A DNA stretch of 14,501 nt from Bacteroidales bacterium (GTDB taxonomy: Bacteria; Bacteroidota; Bacteroidia; Bacteroidales; Paludibacteraceae). Numbering within the stretch: position 1 is the first letter of the stretch; each line of letters begins with the position of its first letter. The stretch lies in NCBI GenBank assembly GCA_900768725.1, contig CAAGDU010000073.1, positions 1 to 14,501 on the forward strand, in the 5' to 3' direction. A model generated the notes under the pieces. That model was given only the letters and a program-made list of their open reading frames with translations, did no database searches and was not told where the DNA came from. This document shows positions 8,042 to 13,080 of the stretch, piece after piece. Both the position numbers and the translations under genes were made by a program.

Positions 8042-8065
8042 GGGGCGGGGGAGGGGGAGGGGAGG
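8042..8065 (+). other. G-quadruplex-type motif on the plus strand
   Basis: The tract reads G4-C-G5-A-G5-A-G4-A-G2, four long G runs separated by single-base loops, the arrangement expected to give very stable parallel quadruplexes in vitro. It is the counterpart, on the other strand, of the motif at 7976-7998, 43 nt away. Confidence 0.75.
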
Positions 8066-8078
8066 TTTTTGCTCGCTT

Positions 8079-8123
8079 CGTAGGGGCAAGCCCCTACGCT
8101 ATGTTATGTCGCCCCTTCGGGGC
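8079..8123 (-). repeat. 45-bp inverted repeat, right arm (two hairpins)
   Basis: CGTAGGGGC-aa-GCCCCTACG (8079-8098), a 12-nt linker and GCCCC-ttc-GGGGC (8111-8123) mirror the left arm. Compensated stems with variable linkers suggest that the folded structure is what is kept. Confidence 0.85.
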
Positions 8124-8140
8124 TTTTCCCTTTGTGATAA

Positions 8141-8178
8141 AAATTAATGAATAATTACATGATAATTATATGTTAAAG
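8141..8178. repeat. 38-bp direct repeat, copy next to purL stop
   Basis: This is the second copy of the 38-bp unit, lying 14 nt downstream of the purL stop (8193). It keeps the ATAATTA-N5-TAATTAT dyad (8151-8169) with one base changed in the spacer. Together the copies bracket 324 nt (7817-8140) of palindromic GC-rich DNA, as expected either of a long duplicated target site or of repeats that recombined. Confidence 0.9.
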
Positions 8179-8192
8179 AGAAAAAAATCGTG

Positions 8193-11100
8193 TCATTCGC
8201 CGGTGAAATAGCGGACGGCGTTGCGGAAGAGGGGTTGCAGTTTGTTGCCCGCGATGTTGCGGAAGACGTTCTCTTCGTAGCGCTCGCTGTGCCCCATCTT
8301 GCCGAGTATCTGTCCGTTGGCAGAGATGATTCCCTCGATGGCATAGTAGGAGCCGTTGGGGTTATAGGGCGACTGCATGGTGGGCTCGCCCGTGGCGGGG
8401 TCGGCATAGCGGAACGCCACCTGACCGTTGGCGAAGAGTTCCTGCGCCATCTGCTCGGAGACGACGAACTTACCCTCGCCGTGGCTGACGGCGATGCTGT
8501 GCAACTCGCCCTTGGTCAAGCCGTTGAGCCACGGGCTGCGGCTGCCGTCGGTAGCCACCACGGTGGTAACCATTTGCGAGATATGGCGGTTGATGTCGTT
8601 GCGGAAGAGCGTTGGCGAGTCGGGCGTGACCATACCGAGTTTGCCGTAGGGCAGCAAGCCGCTCTTGATAAGGGCTTGGAAGCCGTTGCAGATACCGAGG
8701 ATGAGTCCGCCGCGGTCAATAAGCGCGGTGATAGCCGCTGCCACCTTCTTGTTGTTGATGACATTGGCGATGAACTTACCGCTGCCGTCGGGCTCGTCGC
8801 CGGCAGAGAAGCCGCCCGCGAACATCAAGATATGGCAGCGGCTGATATGCTCCGCCATCTCGTCGATGGAGTCGAGCACATCCTGTGGCGTGAGGTTGCG
8901 GAAGATGGTAGTCTCCACCTCTGCCCCCGCAGCGCGCCATGCTTTGGCGCTGTCGTAGTCGCAGTTCGTTCCCGGGAAGACGGGGATATAGACGAGGGGG
9001 GACCCTCCCCGTCCCTCCCTACAGAGGGAGGGAGTAGAGGACCCACCCCGTCCCTCCATACAGAGGGAGGGAGTAAGATTAGTATCTACAGACGAAGGTA
9101 ATTCATCCGCTCCCCCCCTTTGAAGGGGGAGTGGGAGGGGGGCCTCCTCTCCCCCTTTGTAGGGGGAGACGGAGGGGGTCTTCTTTCCCTGTTCTGTTGT
9201 TGCCGGATAGATACGCTCGAAGGGGGCGGTGTTGGCTTTCAGCAATGCCTCGCGGCTGATACGCTCGCCGTTGATAATCAGGGCTTCGCCCTCAATCACC
9301 TCGCCTATAAAGAGACAAGACCCTCCCCTGCCCTCCCTACAAAGGGAGGGAGTAAGATTAGTATCTACAGACGAAGGTAATTCATCCGCTCTCCCCCTTT
9401 GTAGGGGGAGTTGGAGGGGGTCATCCTCCACCAATATACTCCCGTAGTTATACGCGAAGAGTTCGTCTTCGGCGAGGGTGATGTTCGCTGCCAGTCGGTT
9501 GCCGAACGACATCTTCGCTATCGCCTCTGCCACGCCGCCGAAGCCGATGGCGTATGCCGACACGATACGCCCGCTCTGTATGCCTTCGGTTACTGCTTGC
9601 CAGTTGGCTTGCAGTTGGTCGGTGTCGGGCATGTGGTTCGCCAAAGGCGTGTGTTTCACGAGGTAGAGTCGATGTCCCGCCTGCTTGAACTCCGGCGAGA
9701 TGACCGTGTCTGCCTTCACCGTGGTGATACCAAACGCGATGAGCGTCGGCGGCACGCTGATGTGCTCAAACGTACCCGACATAGAGTCCTTTCCGCCGAT
9801 GCTCGGCAGCCCCAACGCCACCTGCATTTTCAGCGCACCCAGCAACGCCGAGAGCGGTTTGCCGAAGGTGTGCGGGTCGTGCGTCATGCGCTCGAAATAC
9901 TCCTGATAGGAGAAGCGCATGCGGCTGTAGTCGCCGCCGGCTGCCACTACCTTGCTGCACGCCTCCACCACGGCATACGCGGCACCGTGGTACGGACTCC
10001 ACTCGGCGATGAACGGGTTGTAGCCGTATGCCATGATGGACGCCGTGTTGGTAACGCCGTCCGTCGGCAGTTTCTGCACGCTCACCTGCGTCTCCGTCTG
10101 CTGCGTCTTGCCGCCAAACGGCATCAGCACTGTGCTGCGACCGATGGTGGCATCGAACATCTCTATAAGTCCTTTCTGCGACACCACGTTCGGCTCCGCC
10201 ATCACATGCTCCATCCGCTCTTGCAGCGTGTCGCCTGCGGGCTGCTGGCAGAACGGGTCGCGCTCCTCCACGGGCAGGATGGTCGCCGCGGCGAAGTGCT
10301 TGGCACCCGCGCTGTCGATGAACTCGCGTGTGAGGTCGGCGATGAGTTCGCCTTTGTAGAACTGGCGCATACGACCTGTGTCGGTTACGTCCGCCACGTG
10401 GGTGAACTCCACATTATCCAGATGGCAGTAGTGCTCAAACGCCTCGCGGTCTTTCGCCTCGATGACCACCGCCATACGCTCCTGCGACTCGCTGATAGCC
10501 AACTCCGTGGGGTTCAAGCCGCTGTACTTGGTCGGCACGCGGTCGAGGTAGATATCCAGCCCGTCTGCTAACTCGCCGATAGCCACGCTCACACCGCCCG
10601 CGCCGAAGTCATTCGATTTCTTGATGAGGCGCGTTACCTCGGGGCGGCGGAAGAGGCGTTGCAGTTTGCGCTCCTCGGGCGCGTTGCCTTTCTGCACCTC
10701 GCTGCCGCAGGACTCCAACGATGCCTCGGTATGCTCTTTCGACGAGCCTGTGGCACCACCTATGCCATCGCGTCCCGTGCGCCCGCCGAGGAGCAGGATG
10801 ATATCACCTGCAGCGGGGCTCTCGCGGCGGACATTCTCCGCCTTCACTGCCCCCACCACGGCACCTACCTCCAAGCGTTTCGCCACATAGGAGGGGTGGT
10901 AAATCTCACGCACATGGGTCGTGGCGAGACCTATCTGGTTGCCATAGGACGAATAGCCCGCCGCAGCCTTGCGGGTGATGACCTGCTGCGGCAGTTTGCC
11001 CGGGATAGTCTCCGACACGGGCTTGTAGATATCGCCCGCACCCGTAACGCGCATCGCCTGATAGACATACGCGCGCCCCGACAACGGGTCGCGTATCGCG

Positions 11101-12125
11101 CCGCCCAGGCAGGTGCTCGCGCCGCCGAAAGGCTCTATCTCCGTCGGGTGGTTATGGGTCTCGTTCTTGAACTGGAGCAACCATTTCTCCTGCTGACCGT
11201 CCACGTCCACGTCAATGAACACCGAGCAGGCGTTGTTCTCCTCGCTCTGCTCCATATCGTCCAGCAACCCTTTGTGGCGCAGGTAACGCGCACCGATGGT
11301 CGCTAACTCCATGAGGCACAGAGGTTTCTGCTCGCGGTGGAGTTCCTTGCGGATGTCGTGGAACAGCCCGAGGGTGCTCTCTATCTCGTCTTTCATAAAC
11401 GACTCATCCACCTTGATAGTCTCCAGTATCGTGGTGAAAGTGGTGTGTCGGCAGTGGTCAGACCAGTAGGTGTCGAGGATACGCAGTTCGGTCTCCGTCG
11501 GGTCGCGCTGCTCCTTGCGGAAATACGCCACCACCTCGGCGAGGTCGTCGGCATTCATCGCCAAGCCCCATTGCTTGCAGAAAGCCTCTAACTCGGGGCG
11601 GTTGCCTTGCTCGCCGACAGCCATCTGCGTGAAGCCCGCGAGGCTCGCCAGCGGTTTCACGTCCGCAGTCTGGTTCTGCGACAACTGCGAGAGGTCTTTC
11701 TCGCGGCTCTCCACGGCGTTGATATAGTAATGACGAATGCGGCTGAGGTCGTCCTCAGACAGGTTGTCATCGAAGATGAGCAGGCGGCTGGAGCGAATCT
11801 CCACTTCTGCAGCAGGGTCTATCAGGTGCACACAGTCCACCGCCGAAGAAGCACGCTGGTCAAACTGCCCGGGGATATACTCCACGGCAAGGTACTTCTT
11901 GCCGGTCAACTCGCAATGGTCTGACACTGTGTCCGTTACCGTCTCGCCAAAGACCGTGTAGCGGCACTGTTCCAGCAACTCCTCCGAGAAGCCAAACAAG
12001 TCATACACATTGATATATCGGAGACTTTGCAGGTGCAACTGCAAGTTCTCATTCAGTTCGTGGCGCAGACTGTCTGCCTCCACACGAAAAGCCTCACGCT
12101 TCTCTACAAAGATACGAAAAGTCAT
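8193..12125 (-). CDS. purL: Phosphoribosylformylglycinamidine (FGAM) synthase, large single-chain form, with in-frame repeat inserts
   Basis: FGAM synthase converts FGAR, glutamine and ATP to FGAM in de novo purine synthesis. This is the single-chain type (1310 aa): an N-terminal PurS-like part (about 1-150), a linker with DTYWSDHCRHTTF (218-230), two AIR-synthase-like halves with NETHNHPTEIEPFGGAST (321-338), GGRTGRDGIGGATGSS (447-462), DFGAGG (506-511) and PSIGGKDSMSGTF (about 775-787), and a C-terminal glutaminase domain. The glutaminase triad is visible: Cys1146 in LGICNGFQ, and His1279 and Glu1281 in GHSER. The odd feature is two low-complexity inserts, residues about 902-936 and 982-1042, rich in Pro/Arg/Gly and carrying ADELPSSVDTNLTPSLC twice. 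They lie between the synthase body and the glutaminase and are encoded by palindromic DNA repeats. Without them the length would be about 1210 aa. The frame is open throughout, so the enzyme is probably active. The ATG abuts a heptamer repeat array and has no Shine-Dalgarno sequence. Confidence 0.97.
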   Translation of the reverse strand: MTFRIFVEKREAFRVEADSLRHELNENLQLHLQSLRYINVYDLFGFSEELLEQCRYTVFGETVTDTVSDHCELTGKKYLAVEYIPGQFDQRASSAVDCVHLIDPAAEVEIRSSRLLIFDDNLSEDDLSRIRHYYINAVESREKDLSQLSQNQTADVKPLASLAGFTQMAVGEQGNRPELEAFCKQWGLAMNADDLAEVVAYFRKEQRDPTETELRILDTYWSDHCRHTTFTTILETIKVDESFMKDEIESTLGLFHDIRKELHREQKPLCLMELATIGARYLRHKGLLDDMEQSEENNACSVFIDVDVDGQQEKWLLQFKNETHNHPTEIEPFGGASTCLGGAIRDPLSGRAYVYQAMRVTGAGDIYKPVSETIPGKLPQQVITRKAAAGYSSYGNQIGLATTHVREIYHPSYVAKRLEVGAVVGAVKAENVRRESPAAGDIILLLGGRTGRDGIGGATGSSKEHTEASLESCGSEVQKGNAPEERKLQRLFRRPEVTRLIKKSNDFGAGGVSVAIGELADGLDIYLDRVPTKYSGLNPTELAISESQERMAVVIEAKDREAFEHYCHLDNVEFTHVADVTDTGRMRQFYKGELIADLTREFIDSAGAKHFAAATILPVEERDPFCQQPAGDTLQERMEHVMAEPNVVSQKGLIEMFDATIGRSTVLMPFGGKTQQTETQVSVQKLPTDGVTNTASIMAYGYNPFIAEWSPYHGAAYAVVEACSKVVAAGGDYSRMRFSYQEYFERMTHDPHTFGKPLSALLGALKMQVALGLPSIGGKDSMSGTFEHISVPPTLIAFGITTVKADTVISPEFKQAGHRLYLVKHTPLANHMPDTDQLQANWQAVTEGIQSGRIVSAYAIGFGGVAEAIAKMSFGNRLAANITLAEDELFAYNYGSILVEDDPLQLPLQRGRADELPSSVDTNLTPSLCREGRGGSCLFIGEVIEGEALIINGERISREALLKANTAPFERIYPATTEQGKKTPSVSPYKGGEEAPLPLPLQRGGADELPSSVDTNLTPSLCMEGRGGSSTPSLCREGRGGSPLVYIPVFPGTNCDYDSAKAWRAAGAEVETTIFRNLTPQDVLDSIDEMAEHISRCHILMFAGGFSAGDEPDGSGKFIANVINNKKVAAAITALIDRGGLILGICNGFQALIKSGLLPYGKLGMVTPDSPTLFRNDINRHISQMVTTVVATDGSRSPWLNGLTKGELHSIAVSHGEGKFVVSEQMAQELFANGQVAFRYADPATGEPTMQSPYNPNGSYYAIEGIISANGQILGKMGHSERYEENVFRNIAGNKLQPLFRNAVRYFTGE
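9001..9180. repeat. In-frame palindromic repeat element A inside purL (expanded copy)
   Basis: The element is 180 nt, exactly 60 codons, bounded by imperfect inverted ends GACCCTCCCC and GGAGGGGGTC. It contains two left hairpins (CCCTCCC/GGGAGGG at 9013-9032 and an imperfect copy at 9052-9071), the shared core (9064-9111) and two right hairpins (CTCCCCC/GGGGGAG at about 9110-9131 and 9149-9168). Left and right modules are each duplicated with a 39-nt period, giving 13-residue peptide repeats (TPSLCxEGRGGSx on one side). On the minus strand there is no stop codon. It adds about 60 residues directly before the glutaminase domain (VYIPVFPGTNCD). Confidence 0.85.
9319..9422. repeat. In-frame palindromic repeat element B inside purL (single copy)
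   Basis: The element is 104 nt with imperfect inverted ends GACCCTCCCC and GGAGGGGGTC. In order: hairpin CCCTCCC-tacaaa-GGGAGGG (9331-9350), the shared core, and hairpin CTCCCCC-tttgta-GGGGGAG (9391-9410). Positions 9343-9390 are identical over 48 nt to 9064-9111 in element A, and the two agree in overall spacing over the full 104 nt. It encodes about 35 residues between LVEDD and CLFIGEVIEG of PurL. As 104 is not a multiple of 3, the junction bases must restore the frame. Confidence 0.85.
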
Positions 12126-12350
12126 AATAAGGATAAAGGATGCAGGATGAAGGATTAAAGACTAATTAGTTTATTTGATGAAGGACACTCTTTGGATGAA
12201 GGATTAAGGACGCAGGATGAAGGACTAAATAGTTTCAACTATGAATGTTCAGAGACGAAGGTAATAAGTCTTTTATCCTTCATCCTTAATCTTTCATCCT
12301 CTGCAGACGAAGGTAATAAGTCCTTCATCTTGTGTCCTTAATCCTTCATC
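12126..12350. repeat. Inverted array of 7-nt repeats filling the purE-purL gap
   Basis: The left arm consists of back-to-back heptamers GGATAAA, GGATGCA, GGATGAA, GGATTAA, AGACTAA (12131-12165) and GGATGAA, GGATTAA, GGACGCA, GGATGAA, GGACTAA (12194-12228). The right arm has the complements TTTATCC, TTCATCC, TTAATCT, TTCATCC (12272-12299) and TTCATCT, TGTGTCC, TTAATCC, TTCATCC (12324-12351). The arms can pair into a long imperfect hairpin with a central loop near 12230-12255. Two copies of AGACGAAGGTAAT (12253-12265 and 12305-12317) lie in the right arm. The array starts 5 nt from the purL ATG and touches the purE stop codon. It has no gene of its own. Confidence 0.88.
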
Positions 12351-12818
12351 CTAAATAACGGTATTCAACACTTTCTCTGTCTGTTTCTTGCGGAAGTCTT
12401 CCAACTGCGCGAGTAGGGACGTATCGTTGAGAGCCAGTATCTCTATCGCCAGTAGAGCAGCGTTCTTGCTGCCGTTGATAGCCACCGTTGCCACGGGGAT
12501 ACCGCTCGGCATCTGCACGATGCTTAGGAGCGAATCCAACCCGTCCAGCGTCTTGCTGCGAACGGGCACGCCGATAACGGGCAGCGTCGTCAGACCGGCT
12601 ATCACACCTGCCAAATGGGCGGCTCCGCCGGCACCGGCAATGATAACGCTCAAACCACGCTCGCGAGCCGTCTCTGCCCATTGCATCAGGGCGTGAGGCG
12701 CACGGTGGGCACTGATAACGCGTTTCTCTACTTCTATTCCGAACTCTTGCAAGGTCTCGATAGCAGGAGTCATCACCTCCAAATCGCTACCCGAACCCAT
12801 GATTACACCAACAGTCAT
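12351..12818 (-). CDS. purE: N5-carboxyaminoimidazole ribonucleotide mutase (PurE, class I)
   Basis: PurE class I rearranges N5-CAIR to CAIR in de novo purine synthesis, normally after PurK; purK is not in the window. The protein has 155 aa, close to the family norm. Recognisable motifs are GSGSD (8-12) at the phosphate-binding loop, SAHR (36-39) with the catalytic-region His38, AGAGGAAHLAG (61-71) and MPSGIPVATVAI (103-114). The ATG at 12816-12818 starts MTVGVIMGSGSD, which begins as expected for the family. It lies between guaA and purL in the same orientation, and both intergenic spaces are inverted heptamer arrays. The stop codon TAG overlaps the edge of one array and the start codon is 4 nt from the other. 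No Shine-Dalgarno sequence is present; the bases before the ATG are pyrimidine-rich repeat sequence. Confidence 0.96.
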   Translation of the reverse strand: MTVGVIMGSGSDLEVMTPAIETLQEFGIEVEKRVISAHRAPHALMQWAETARERGLSVIIAGAGGAAHLAGVIAGLTTLPVIGVPVRSKTLDGLDSLLSIVQMPSGIPVATVAINGSKNAALLAIEILALNDTSLLAQLEDFRKKQTEKVLNTVI

Positions 12819-13080
12819 ATTTGGATAAAGGATAAAGGATTAAAGATTAAAGACTAAATAGTTTTGTTTGGATAAAGGATAAAAGACACTATTTGGATAA
12901 AGGATTAAGGACACCATTTGGATAAAGGATTAAGGACATAGGATTAAAGACGAAATAGTATTGACTTTGAAAACTCACAGACGAAGGTAATAAGTCTTTT
13001 ATCCTTCATCCTTTATCTTTCATCCTAACAGACGAAAGTATTTAGTCTTTTATCCTTCATCCTGTGTCCTTCATCCCTTC
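12819..13080. repeat. Inverted array of 7-nt repeats filling the guaA-purE gap
   Basis: The left arm (12823-12955) holds more than ten heptamers of the GGATNAA type in short blocks separated by ACTATTT/ACCATTT-like spacers. The right arm (about 12995-13078) holds the complements TTTATCC, TTCATCC and similar. The segment 12979-13026 matches 12253-12300 of the other array at 47 of 48 positions, so the two arrays are related copies. Cores CAGACGAAGGTAAT (12978-12991) and a diverged CAGACGAAAGTATT (13029-13042) are in the right arm. The array runs from 4 nt upstream of the purE ATG to the guaA stop codon. Confidence 0.88.

Larger units (their letters stand above)
7760..8192. other. Gene-free repeat region between purL and hsdS
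   Basis: This 433-nt stretch has no supportable gene and no recognisable hsdM remnant. It is built of nested repeats: a 38-bp direct repeat at each end (7779-7816 and 8141-8178), a 45-bp inverted repeat inside (7850-7894 and 8079-8123), a further small hairpin (7919-7931), and two runs of G/C tracts on opposite strands (7976-7998 and 8042-8065). The promoter of hsdS, if separate, should be in here, but I see no good TAnnTTTG box close to the gene. The whole looks like a small non-autonomous repeat element or a scar. Confidence 0.75.

Noticed and set aside
8111..8127. GCCCC-ttc-GGGGC followed by TTTT as an intrinsic terminator
   Set aside because: The T-run follows on the plus strand, where no gene is transcribed; in the direction of purL and hsdS there is no T-run. 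It is better explained as an arm of the inverted repeat.
7817..8140. Remnant of hsdM or of a transposase between the direct repeats
   Set aside because: No frame of useful length and no recognisable peptide motif in either strand; the stretch is made of hairpins and G/C tracts.
8190..9101. Plus-strand open frame opposite the 3' end of purL
   Set aside because: It is antisense to the glutaminase domain, with no recognisable protein signature; open only because of codon bias on the true strand.
9001..9422. Frameshift or assembly error in purL
   Set aside because: The reading frame is continuous through both inserts and returns to conserved PurL sequence (GEVIEG, VYIPVFPGTNCD) each time; two related inserts with multiple-of-three modules argue against error.
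12251..13042. The core motif read on the minus strand (TACCTTCG) as a Bacteroidota -7 promoter box
   Set aside because: It matches TAnnTTTG at 7 of 8, but no TTTG-like -33 box lies about 20 nt upstream in the copies I checked, and two copies are inside the purL coding region.
12126..13080. CRISPR array
   Set aside because: The repeats are 7 nt, degenerate, mostly adjacent and in opposing orientations; there are no unique spacers of regular length and no cas genes.
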